From NCBI GenBank assembly GCA_002007465.1, contig LNAC01000847.1:87014-151013 (forward strand): a stretch of 64,000 nucleotides of DNA, written 5' to 3'. Made by a program: the position numbers and the translations under genes. Source of the stretch: Ailurus styani (lineage: Eukaryota; Chordata; Mammalia; Carnivora; Ailuridae). The notes beneath the pieces are model-generated. The model made no database searches. It was not told where the DNA came from and worked only from the letters and a program-made list of their open reading frames with translations. The first letter of the stretch is position 1. Each line of letters begins with the position of its first letter. Positions 46,111 through 58,121 of the stretch are shown one piece after another.

Positions 46111-49100
46111 TGATCCTAGCAAGAGAAACCATATTGAGATGATTTTACTGGGGATGACTAAAAAATTCTCTAGCTCTCCTATGCTGGTTGCATGTCCATT
46201 TTTTTTGACTCGAAGATGGAGTTAAACAGAACTGAATTCTTGATTTTATTCAAGTGGGTAGGTAACCACACATCCATCCTGTAAGCTCATTTTCTGTCTG
46301 GTTCGCAGTCTGGCCAAGTGGGAGGAGGGGTATGATTATGGCTAAGCGGAGTGGGTGGAAGGAAAGCAGCAACTTCTTTTGTTCCTTTCCTTTCAGACCT
46401 GATATTATCCTAAAGAAGAGAGTACAAAATGACATTGCATCCCTCCTGCTGGGGAGAGTGCGGAATTGGTCATGGGCAATTGTGAGCTCTGAGCTGACAT
46501 AGTACCCTGGTGACCTGAACGAGTTAATGCATTGTCCAGAAGCTCTAATTTACAACCAGGAAGAATCTGGAGCATTGAGAGGCAGATTGAATAGGTCCAT
46601 TTTTACCCATTGTGATTTCAGTGACAGGTCCGGTTTGCTCTAGTCTAAACTGACTCACCAAATCATGCATTCAGACAATTAAATCACTGACCCTTTGACA
46701 TATTGTAGAATCTCTGCAATGTAACACAGCACTGTCACTTCAGGTTCCAGCTTAATGGGCCCTACTTTCCAGTCCTCTTCTCTTTTCAGGCATTTCAGAT
46801 GAAAAGTCTTCTTTGACACCCATTTTAAAATAAGATATTAATATTGTTTCTTATCTTTCTATTAGCCTATGAATGCAACACCTAGCCTACAAGCTTGCAA
46901 TGAAAACAGATATACAACCAGAAATACAGCTAATCCTTTTGATTCTAAGATTTGTGCCTCTCTAACACACCAGTACTATGTTAAGTCTGTTTGTCTTTTA
47001 GTGTAAAACTTTTTAAATGTACAATAATGTAATTACAATGTAAAAATTATAATGTAGTAATTGTAATTGTAATAATCATTACATTTATTTTTACCTACTG
47101 ATGATAAAGCACAACTCCAATCAAATATGTAGCCAAAAACAATTAGAAGAAAATGCTTCTAGAGCAGCTCATAAAACTAATAAAAATTGTATCTGGAAAA
47201 AACTTAGTACTCTTTCAATCGAAGGACATGTGGAAATGTAGTCCCTATAATAACAGGTGTTCAGGGGTTACATGGAAAAGCTCCAGAACTTCTGGGAGGG
47301 TGGTTCATGCAGGAACGGCATGACACTGCTGGATGGAAATAAGATGGAAATGTGTCTCTACGCTACAGATAAGAAAGAGAAACCTAGTTAGGAAACAAGA
47401 CCTGCCAGCCTCTGAGCGCACGAACCTTTGGCCCCACTGGTTAAACCGTGTCACCAGAACCACAATAGGGAGAAAATGGAAATTGGTTATAGTATTATAC
47501 ATCTTTTATTATTTGGTATGCAAATATTTACAGTGAAGTTCTCTGTAACACTCATTACAGAGTTTGGGCTCGTAATTCTGACAGGATCCTTCCGCCACTT
47601 TCATAAGATCAATTCTAAAGAAACTTCTTTCCCTTCTCCAGACACTGATATTAAGATATAATCTAGTGGGTCCATGTTCTGGATTTTAATGCCCACAGTG
47701 AACAAAACCGTTTTCCAAATGCTGTTTCCTTGAAGGATAAATCTTTCTTAGAGATTTCTATAACATACAAGCCTCAACAAGTAAGAGTTCTAGGCTGGCC
47801 ATTGGAGCTTCCCATATGCTCTTTATTCTAATGTGTTCCAAATGCATAGGCTAACCAAGTCAGTTTTTCAGATTTGAAGTGTTTTTGTGTTTAAAAATAT
47901 GTAAGGTTATGGCAATAGAATCACATTTATTGAATATAAATTACACAGATAATGAGTCTGCCTTGGAAATTGCGGGCATGTGATAACTATGCTTATGGTA
48001 GTATATTACAAAAAGTTGATAACATTTTTGGAGAATGTTTTCATTAATTTAAAATCCCCAGACAATAAATATGTGTTCATTTGGTATACATAATTAATTT
48101 TGTTTTATTAAGTATAGATTAAAATCAGCAGGATAACTAGATGTTACCCTAATATTTCAACTTAAGAAAAACAGATGAAAATATCTGGTCTCCTCCTTAC
48201 AACAATACAATAAATTATTAAGCTGATCTCTTTATTAAACTGATGATCTGCCTATTTAGAATCTTTTGGTAGAACACAATTAGGCAAATCACGATATTTC
48301 AGTGTAACATAAGAATCCTATAAAACAACAATTATCAAAGTAGACAGCAGAATTATTGTATTGTCTTATTAATTAAATATTAGCCAGGAATATTTTATTA
48401 TTAAAACCATAAAGATATCAGAAGAAAAGAAAAAAATTAGAGATTTCTACTCTCCTTTTATGACCACAACTTTTTGAAGACTGTAATCTCCTGAAATGGT
48501 CCAACTCTCTGTTACTCCAGAGGAAAATTTAGAAAAGACATTTTATAGAAACAGATGTCTATGATTAGTAATTTCATATATGGTTGTGCTTCTACATTAC
48601 AGATAAACTTCAGTGTAGATAAAAGTGTATCTGGCATTTTACAAAACAGACGTCATCCAAGCATGCAATGGCTTTATTCCAATCCCCTCACTCTGGTCAA
48701 ATCCTTCTGCATAAGATCCTAAAAATATTCTCACTTGAACCTTTGACAGAATTCTTTTAATTATGCCTTTTTTCACAAGTTTCATTCCTTGCTTGCATTT
48801 TAACTGCACAATTTCATACATATTATACATACTGGCTGCAGTTCGCTAAAAAATAAATCTACATTTCCTGAACTACAATCAAAGAACCTAGTAAAGCAAA
48901 CATAAAAAATCATAATATATGTTACTTGTGAGTGGTGCACACAGATATCTGTTATGCTATTTTTTATAATTTTCACTATTTTCTTTTTTTTTTAATTAAA
49001 AGCATTAATCGAAATTAGTGTTTATTGAATATAGGCTATAAAAGAAGGGTTGTAGAACCGGGAGTGGGATGAATTGGAGAGAACAGAGAGGAATTAAGAG

Positions 49101-49725
49101 GCAAGAGCTCCTGGAGAGGTCAAAAAGCACATGTGGTGGAGGAGGCAAAAGGCAGGGGCATTAGTCCGGATAATAGGATCTCAGCTTTCACAATGGTAGA
49201 AGTGGAACCTCTCCTTGGGAAAACAAGGCCAGAAGCTGTCTGTGGAAGAAAACTAGTGAGACATGATGGCAAAAGTAACCAGGGGATAAAAAGTCAAGAT
49301 GTGGTAACAAAAACCATATGGGTTGATGTTAAAGTTCCCCAGGATGATAGAAGATAAAGATTAAAAGTCATATGATAAAGTTCTCATGGATATTTGGAGG
49401 TGAGAAATAAGAAAAGAAAGCGATGCAGAGCAAGGACCCAGGTGGCTGTAGGACAGGAAGAATGTAGCTAAATTTCATGGCATATGGCTCAATGGCAAGG
49501 CATAGTTGACTACATACCTAGAAGTGGAAGTTGGAATCCAGATGAGTGCTGGATACAACTACTGGCTTAAGAAGATATATGGATGTGTAGTGGTGGGAGG
49601 GGAAGGAGAGGCAGGCAGAATGGGAAAAAATGACTTCGGTTTAAGAGAGGTTTGCAGAACGCTCCCGTTTTTCAGAGGAAATAGAGATTTTATGGAGGTA
49701 GATATTAAGAATCCAGGAAAGTATT

Positions 49726-49920
49726 TTTTTTTAAAGATTTTATTTATTTATTTCACAGAGGGAGAGAGATCACAAGGAGGCAGAGAGGCAGGCAGAGAGA
49801 GAGGGGGAAGCAGGCTCCCCGCTGAGCAGAGAGCCTGATGCGGGCCTCGATCCCAGGACGCCGAGATCATGAGCTGAGCCGAAAGCAGAGGCTTTAACCC
49901 ACTGAGCCACCCAGGCGCCC
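49726..49920 (-). mobile_element. Young CAN SINE with 19-bp target-site duplication
   Basis: Antisense copy: T-run, 'aagattttatttatttattt', GA-rich, 'ctccccgctgagcagagagcc', 'ggcctcgatcccaggacgcc' and 'actgagccacccaggcgccc'. AAGAATCCAGGAAAGTATT is repeated exactly at 49707-49725 and 49921-49939. Preserved CpGs indicate a fairly recent insertion. The host sequence (about 49.0-50.05 kb) is A/G-rich and unassigned. Confidence 0.98.
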
Positions 49921-51349
49921 AAGAATCCAGGAAAGTATTAAGGTTATCAGGAGATGTCAAAAGGATACAGGTTTCAGAGGGAAGAGTAAGTAGAAGGAAG
50001 TTCCTCTAGGCAAGAGCAAATTTAAGTCCTATCGGGTGATAACTGATTAGAGGGAATTAACCGGCAGCAATGGTGCAGGACTCTTATGACAACATAAGAG
50101 GTGCAAATAAATCAGTACCTGTCCATATTCAGGCCATTTAAGACTGTCTAGGATTTTGTTTTATATAATGTTCTTGCAAATGCCTATGATATGGGCAATT
50201 TCAGATTCAGACTTGGTGGTAGGACTTCGTCATTAATGCAGCATAGAATATGCAAATTAAGTTGTTTTGATCCTGCATTATTTCATATTTAATCTCCAAA
50301 CATGTTCTTTGGGAAAATTCTTATTAACAACCAATGACTTTGGATACTATGACACAAAAGGAGAGGCAGAGAGCCAAGGATTTGTTCTGTATTTCCTTGT
50401 TTTTGAAATTAATTATCTATTTGTCAGTACATCCATCTGAAAGAGAAGCTTTCTGATATTTTAAGTGTTGAGAATTAGACAAAAATGACCTTACCTCTCA
50501 CCCCTCATTATTACCTCAAGACCCAACATAAACCAACTCCTATTTCTGCTTGGCCAAATGACTGACATTTCTGTGTGCCCAAAGATCTATACCTTCATCA
50601 CAGACAAGCTATAATACAAAACTCCTGTTTGTCTATTCTAGGAAATTACTAAGAAAACATAACCCCAATCCTTCACTCTGCACTAGGTACCAAAATAATT
50701 TCACAGCTGATTTAAAACTCTTACCCTCATCTTCATGCCCCAAGTGCAATGTGACCTGTCTAGCCAGGAAACTAACGGAGCATTCTCTCCCTTCCTCTTT
50801 CTGCAGTGTGTTCCCCAGCTCCCAGCAGTGGTCTGTTCCCACAGTTAACCTCACAGACAAGATAAAGCTTTCTTGCCCAATGAAGCAAGAAGAAAAAAAA
50901 TCTCTCTCTGAAAATGTACCTCTGTCTCAAATTTTTTTCCAGAAATAGATATTAATCCTGCCCCTTTGCCCACTCAGCCAATAGTCAAAGAACCTCAGAA
51001 TATAAAAATTCTCAGTAATTTTCTATGTTGCTCCCATCAAACCATTTCATTACATATGACAAAATGGAGTAGGGAATAGAAAATAGTATGTATTCACCTC
51101 TGGAATGATCTCATATATTTTCTGAGCCAGAGATCCCACTGGCTTCTCTTATGTGCAATTCAAAGATGCCTAAAGAAATGACTAAGTATTTATGGTTCAG
51201 TTAAAATGTAAAAGCTTTTTCTTCTACTATTCAATACCTACTGCAAAAATACTACTGCAATGTAAGTTACATATTACAAAAGTGATTTTTCAGGTGCAGG
51301 GAGAGATCCATTTAATCAAATCATTGTCAGAAATGTAGCATCTTCAAGG

Positions 51350-51470
51350 CCCCGATAAAATAGCCCAACCTCTTTGTTTAGGATGGGCCTGTGACTTGCC
51401 CAAGTCCATACAGTTGGCAACAGAACTGTGAAAGACCGTAGTTCTTTTCCTAGATCCTGGTCCAGCATTT
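51350..51470 (-). repeat. MIR fragment
   Basis: 'gtgacttgcccaagtccatacagttggcaacagaactgtgaaagaccg' is the antisense MIR core. Confidence 0.65.
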
Positions 51471-51895
51471 ATTCATTTATTCCCTTACCTCCATGATGTT
51501 CCCCCATATCCATCCTTTCCACCCCACCCCCCCAGCCAAACCACAGGCTTCCTAGTCTATGAACCAGTTGCTTGAAATTCTTTTGGAAAGAGAGTCAGTT
51601 CTTCAAATTCTAAACATGAGAAAACAAACAAAACCCCCCCAAAAGTTAACAGTCAAAAAATATTTATTTATGTGATTATAATATACCAGGCACTGTAGAA
51701 CAAAATTAATAAGATGGAAGCAGTGGAAGTAGGAAGACAGATTTTGTTCATAGAGGAAAGTTTCAGAATTTGAGCTCATTACTTATTAGTAACAAGGAGA
51801 TTATGTGCTAATACACAGCTAAGACTGAAAAGTCCAATCGACAAGCCAAGAAACAACAACTAAAAGCAAAACAACAAAATCTATCTGAGGTCTTC

Positions 51896-52094
51896 TCTCT
51901 CTTTTTTTTTTAAGATTTTATTTATTTATTTGACACAGAGAAAGAGATCACAAGTAGGAAGAGAGGCAGGCAGAGAGGAGGAAACAGGCCCCCTGCCGAG
52001 CAGGGAGCCCGTTGCGGCCTCAATCCCAGGACCCTGAGATCATGACCTGAACCGAAGGCAGAGGCTTTAACCCACTGAGCCACCCAGGTGCCCA
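51896..52094 (-). mobile_element. Young CAN SINE with 13-bp target-site duplication
   Basis: Antisense copy with 'aagattttatttatttattt', 'tgccgagcagggagcccgtt', 'caatcccaggaccctgagat', 'actgagccacccaggtgcc'. ATCTGAGGTCTTC is repeated exactly at 51883-51895 and 52095-52107. Confidence 0.97.
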
Positions 52095-53170
52095 ATCTGA
52101 GGTCTTCAAGAGTACCTTGATAACATCTCTTACACAAATAAATAATTCACATAATTTGAATATAAACATGTTCAAAATCTAACGAGTCTTTAATTTTTTT
52201 CAGGGTGTGTAGTTTTTTTTAAGTTTATCATGTGAATACCAGTAAGGAAGGTTTCTTTTCAAAATGTGCATACGGTTATGACAAAACTGCTTTATTAATT
52301 TGAATTGAGAAAATGGCTTGCTTTGTTTTTTCTTACAATTTTTAAAGCATTTAGAAAATTTTACAAGGATGCAAATGACAACAAAATATCATCTCAGGAA
52401 AATTTAAGAGCATAAGTGGTAGTAGAGTGTGCATTTTTAGAAGTGGATATGAGACATAAATTTGGATTTTGGTAGAATTAATACAAATTATTATGAAACT
52501 TTTATAATTGTGCAGAAAAATGTTAAATGTTTAGCTCAAACTATTAATCAGTGTAACATCTATATCTTAGTAAATTTGAGTTAATGAACACAATAAAATT
52601 GTACTGTATGACTGGAAAGATGAATATGCTTTATAACTTCTTTTATTTCACATAATTTCATTTTATATTTTATGTAATCGACTTGTATCCTCCTTAAATT
52701 TTTAGTAAATCAGTAATATATTGTTAAAATATCTTTATACAAGAAATAAAGTTAGCACAAATTTGTCTGCCTTAATCCTAAATAGAAAGAAATAGCTATC
52801 ATAGTTTGCAATTAATTCCTTTTTTCCTTCCTCTTTCTTCGTTTTTTTGCTTTTTGGGTCAGAAGGTGTGATTAGGTAGATACTGTCACAGGTGACTGTG
52901 TCACCTATCAGAGAGACTAAACACTTTTGAGTTTGACTCCTGGCTTTGCCCCATTCTTGTGTTTTTAACCTCCTGTTTAAAATTGTGATGAGCATTAGCC
53001 ATCAAGTGTGGCTATTACTCAGCGTAGCAACTGGCACATGATGGATAGTTATTACTAATAAATTTAGTCATCATTAATTATTATACCCTGACTAGTAGGT
53101 ACTTGCAACATATAATTCTTAAGGATGTGCACCTGGGCTTTAATACTATTCTCTTTGGTGTGTTTTATTT

Positions 53171-53194
53171 GACGGGGGGAGGAGGAAAGGGGGG
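53171..53194 (+). repeat. G-rich run (possible G-quadruplex)
   Basis: GACGGGGGGAGGAGGAAAGG followed by GGGG: two six-G runs separated by AGGAGGAAA. It could form a two- to three-layer quadruplex on the plus strand, i.e. not on the DPYD transcript. Structure is inference. Confidence 0.5.
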
Positions 53195-54284
53195 ATAGCA
53201 ATAACCAAAAACATAGATCTAGAAAAAGAGGCATGATGCCCTCAATAAACGTGGACAAAATGAATGTTAATTTGCTAAACTTTGGGACCAATATCTCTAA
53301 CCTTCATTTTTTTTTCCTTAGTAAAAAAACGGATTGAGCCAGATGATGCTGATAATTAATGATTCAAAGATTCTCTGGCATTCAAGGACTCTATGATTAA
53401 CAATTCAATTATGTTTATTGAGAATGCTAAAGAATGGCAACTCCAGTTTTTTCTACTAACGTCAGGTTTCCCTCTAAGATTAGAAGGCTGTTCTGGTGAT
53501 AATTGGGAGTAAATCTTAATGTAAATCAGAAAATCACAGGAGCTGCATAGAAGTTGTTCAGTTAGAACTATGCACACTGAATATTGCCCTTGCAGAATTC
53601 TAGTGTGATTTGATATACTCTATGTAATCAGTTACTGATAGACTTTGACAGATTTGGTAATCTGTTTCCTAGACTCAGCCAACATGGCCTAGGGGACATG
53701 GATTTTAAATAAGAATAATAATTTAAACAAAGTATTTTGGCCTTAAAAAAAAAACCTTTTATGACAAGTGTCCTTTATTTATGTTGCTGATTTTTATAGA
53801 GTATTGAAAATTTTAAGAACTGTCCCACTTCCACATGAAATGTAGTAAGTGTTATAATGTATATGAAAGAGAAGCAGTTGAACTGGGCTGGGCAGAGGGC
53901 ATGGTCACAGGACCACCAAGACCACTGTCTTCAGGGAACAGAGACCTATATGCGAAGAATGACAAGACGCTGATACACATGCTGATAGAAGTATGATTGT
54001 CCTTCCCCACATCTGGTTCCTCTTATCAAAATTCTAGTTTACATATATATACATACCTTTTTATATCTGTAAAAATTGCCTATATGTGAATCAAGCCTTT
54101 TCAGAATGCAGCAAAAGTAGAGCTTGAAAGTCCAAGAGAAAAAATACATAGCAGAAAAGGCTTAGGAGTTTTTGGTAGATAACCTTGGGCAAGACAATAT
54201 AAAATGTAGTCTTAGAACTAGAACTGACCCCTGGAAAATTTCATTCATTCATTTTTCCTAAGAAATATTAATTGAAAAAAAAAA

Positions 54285-54415
54285 AGATATACTAATTGAG
54301 CTCCTACTATGCACTAGCTACCATTCCAGGGGGCTCAGGTTCAGGAACAAAAGAGAAAAAATTAAAAAGGTATCTACACTGATGAAACTTATACTGTAGA
54401 GAAGGAATAAGTTTC
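54285..54415 (-). repeat. L2 LINE 3' end, antisense
   Basis: 'ttgagctcctactatgcactagctaccattccagggggctcagg' then 'gatgaaacttatactgtagag' matches the reversed L2 terminus. Confidence 0.65.
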
Positions 54416-54639
54416 AAGAGAAAGGAGACCTTGTCTTTCTAATTCAATATTATGTTCTAAGATAGTGTCTGATACTTAGTATATATTAAAAAATATTGGT
54501 AGAATAAAATAAAAATAGATACTTTCAATTGTAAAGAGAATTATTGGAGTTTGGGATAGGGGACTGCCTTCCACATGATGGTCAAGGAAGGCCACTGTAA
54601 GATGGTACCATTTGAATTAATAATTTATGTCCAAATCCC

Positions 54640-55120
54640 TGTCTTATTTTTTTGTATAAGATCGAATTACATCAATGCTAGAGCATTTGATATTGTCCCA
54701 CAGATCTCAAACATGTATTTCTTTGATTCTTCAGTTTGGGTGACATCTGTTACTCTTTCAACTTCACTGATTCTTCCCTCTGCCATATCCAGGCTCCCAT
54801 AAAGCCAATCCCATTAATTTTTTATTTCTGACACAGTATTCTTCATTTATTTCCATTTGGATCTTTCTAATACTTTACAACTCTGATAAAATTCTGTATC
54901 TTCTCATGAATGCTCTTCTATTGGATTTTTTTTTTCATTTTAGCATAGTGATTTTAAAGTCTCTATCTGATAATTCCAATTCTATCCCTGGATCTGCTTC
55001 TACAGACAACCTACAAGAAAACCCTCCTGACACTGGATCACACTGTTTTCTTTCATGTCTTATAATTTTTTATTGTATGCCAGACAGACATACAATAAAA
55101 ACATTAGGAGACAGTTTGTA
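54640..55120 (-). repeat. Old L1 (L1M-type) fragment, antisense
   Basis: 'gatattgtcccacagatctc', 'gtatttctttgattcttcag', 'ttatttccatttggatctttctaatac', 'gtgattttaaagtctctatctgataattccaattctatccctgg' and 'catgtcttataattttttattgtatgccagac' follow reverse-complement ancient L1 text in order. The block 55330-55480 on the far side of the next SINE may continue it. Confidence 0.65.
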
Positions 55121-55135
55121 CAAAAGAACATTAGG

Positions 55136-55305
55136 AGGATGCCTGGGTGATTTGGTCGGTTAAGTGTCTGACTCTTGATTTTGATTCAAGACATGATCTC
55201 AGGGTTGTGAGATAGAGCTCTGCATTAGGCTCCAGGCTGGGCATGGAGCCTGCTTAAGATTCTCTCTCTCCCTCTGCTCCTCCCCCCGCCAAAAACAACA
55301 GTAGA
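55136..55305 (+). mobile_element. CAN SINE (old, short)
   Basis: 'gatgcctgggtgatttggtcggttaagtgtctgactcttgat', 'agacatgatctcagggttgtgagat', 'gcatggagcctgcttaagattctctctc'. The A-tail is nearly absent and no clear target-site duplication was found. Confidence 0.9.
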
Positions 55306-56130
55306 GACTTAACTAAATAATAATTATCCCCAGAAAAGGGTGCACCTCTTCTATTATCAAGTTGCTAATGTAGGAGACTGAGTTGATGAAATCTGTTGTT
55401 GAGTCTGGGCTTTGTTCTGCTTTTACTTAGATTCAGTTTTCCACTGGCTTCAAACGTTTTGATGGCTGAATCAGAACTCTTCTTTTCAGTAGGACTTGGG
55501 AACTAAGCCCCAGAAAGCCTCCAGAGCCTCTTTATTACAGTTAGGCCAGCCACCAACTTACCAAACCATGGGATATCTTTTGTTGCTTACAGACCAGCTG
55601 CTAGCTTTTTGTGTTGCTAAGGAGTTCTCTTGGCTCTGCAGTCCCACACTGGCTTTCTGTGCTTCAGAATATCTTTCTGCTGAGCCTCCCTTCCTTAAAC
55701 CTTCAAAAGAGTCACTGCAGCACATTGGTGAAGGCCTAGAATGCCTTGCAGCCCAGGCCTTCAAGCGGGGTTCTGACCTGTAATTGGAGAAGGCTGTGCC
55801 TACCTTACAGAGGCTCTTTCGTGCCAAGGCTGCCTTAGCCCCACATCTGGTAGGCTACTCAATGAAGTAACATGGGAAAGAGTTGGTTACCAAAGGCTGA
55901 CAAGGTCTGTGTCTGGGCTCCTTATATTTTCACACATCAGACCACTCCAAACACATCCATTAAATGTTCTTTAAAACTTCACTGATTTCTCTGAGATGAC
56001 TTCCTTTCCCTCTCACCATTCCTCTGGGGAGCAAAGCAGTCATGTGTTTCTTCTCTCCCAAAAAGAACTTACCATTCTCTGGAATTTAGTTCATGTAGAT
56101 TAATTTGCATACTCAGCTCTTTGTTAGTTT

Positions 56131-56283
56131 TTTTTTTTTAAGATTTTATTTATTTATTTGAGAAAGAGAATGTGTACAAGTAAGGGGGAGGGGCAGAGGG
56201 ACAAGGAGACTCCCCCCACACTGAGCACAGACCCTGACAAGGGGATTGATCCCAGGACACTGAGCCACCCGGCCAACCACCCC
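56131..56283 (-). mobile_element. CAN SINE, diverged with shortened head
   Basis: T-run, 'aagattttatttatttattt', 'gaaagagaatgtgtacaagt', 'ggggcagagggacaagg', 'gattgatcccaggacactgagccaccc'. The segment between 'ccaggac' and 'actgagccaccc' lacks the usual 'ctgagatcatgacctgagctgaagg...', so it has an internal deletion. C-runs follow to 56296. Confidence 0.88.
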
Positions 56284-57804
56284 CTGCCCCCCCCACTAGA
56301 TTTTTAAAAACCCCACTTTGCAGTTTATCTGACTTGTTCTGCTTGTTAGGGTGAGAGTGGTGAGTTCTCTGGTTTTCTACATCTGAAGGAGAAGCAGAAG
56401 TCCTGCCTGAATTTCAAAGTCACAATCTAACCATACTGCATCTATCCTGGCTGTTTGAGTGTGGGCTGGGAAGTTTGCAGAAGATGTTAAGCAGAGTCAA
56501 AGGCAACAACTCTGAATCAAGACATGACAAAAAAACCCTGGAGTTAAATAGTACATATGAAAGTATATGAAATGTGACATATTTGAGGTGCAACTGCAGT
56601 GTAGGTAACACAAGAATTACTGGTATGTAGGGCTATATGTCATTATTTGTGTGATTTCAACACTGTTTCCAACAATTCATTAAAAAACTGATCGCACACA
56701 TAGCTTTTCCAGTCTGTAAATGTGTTCACTTCCTATATTAAGGCACCTTCCCCTATACCTTGTAACCCCAGAGCCATAACTAAATTTACAATTAAACTAA
56801 ATCAAGCACAAACAGTCACTGATCATTTTAATACTGGGGATTTTAAAGGACACATTACGAAGAAATTAAAATGCAAAAAGCAGCACAAAGTTAAATTAAA
56901 TTATTTATTATGGAAAGATTAGTCAATCTAGTTACTTCCCTAAATTTTGCATGAATAAAATATTACACAAAATTTCCTTTTGGGTGATCAGTATATAGAT
57001 CAGAAACTCCCTGAAGCAGCTATATTAATAAAGTTAACTCATTCCTTATTAATGCTCCAGGCATTTTAACAACATGCGAAGTGAAATATCCACCTCCAAA
57101 ATGACTTTAATGGTAAGTTATTTCTTTGCTTCACGTACACAATGGATAATTAGTTCAGGAAAAAAATCTCAAAGGGAGAAAAAAGAGCCAACTGTGAAAT
57201 TCACAAATACTTTTCTTGGATTGGGTACAAATGCTATTCAGGCCAATACCAGGGATGCATAAATTCTTTCTATCCTATTTACAATACAGTCCTGATTAGT
57301 TAGGAGCTCATTTTCCAGTTTGTGAATTATCTAGGTCTTTGATTCTTCTCTTCCCTCTGGCTGATTACCTTTACCATTTCTCTGCTCATTAGCACCTCCA
57401 CCAGAAGGGGAAGAAAACCCAGGTGAAAAGAAAAAGCAAATCATACATGAACATTTTCAAGTACTCTGAAACTTGACTTTTAAGAAATAATAATTTCTAT
57501 TATATGTATATGTCAGATGTTCTGTTATCAATTTGAAATTCTACCACTTACAACCTGAGTAAAATCCTTGAGAAATTACTTACCTTCATCCAGCTATCAG
57601 ATGGTAGTATGAAATGAAGATGATATTCATGCCTTTCTTCCAAACTTATTATGAGATCATCTCAGAGAAATAGAAATTTGTGTACTACAAATGACTATAC
57701 AAAATTAGGAAGTTATTATGTCTTGATTTCCTGAAGTCCCTTTTTCAATTCTTGCTTCTTACACTTCCCTTAAGATTTGGGGTTTGGCTTCAGGTTCATT
57801 GCCA

Positions 57805-57860
57805 AAAGATATTTTTTGTTGTTGTTGTTGTTTTAATTCTGTTCTTTTTTTTTTTTAATC
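57805..57860. repeat. (TTG)n and T-run
   Basis: ttttttgttgttgttgttg, followed by a T-run at 57845-57856. Simple sequence. Confidence 0.8.
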
Positions 57861-58078
57861 TTTACTTTTATCTCTAACACAATTATGAAATGCACTCTTG
57901 GTACAAAATTAGAAGATACTGGTAAAAATATATCCTTGTTGCTGAATTCTATTCATTAATTCTTCCCTGTTACTGAAATGGATAATTGCAAGTTGCCTAT
58001 ATAAATATGTATTATTCCTACTAAAATGGCCCTCATTCTAATGTATATTTTCATAACTTTGGTTCTTAAAATGAAGAC

Positions 58079-58121
58079 AAATCCCAAGAATACAAAAAAA
58101 AAAAAAATCCCAAGAATACAA
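58079..58121 (+). mobile_element. 17-bp direct repeats flanking only a poly-A run
   Basis: AAATCCCAAGAATACAA occurs at 58079-58095 and again at 58105-58121. Between the unique parts of the two copies is only an A-run (58094-58107). The arrangement is what target-primed reverse transcription would leave if nothing but the poly(A) tail was copied. A slippage duplication is the alternative. Confidence 0.55.

Noticed and set aside
49020..49700. A/G-rich block around the 49.7-kb SINE considered as an L2 or ERV internal region
   Set aside because: Phrasing did not follow any consensus I know in consistent order, so it is left unassigned.
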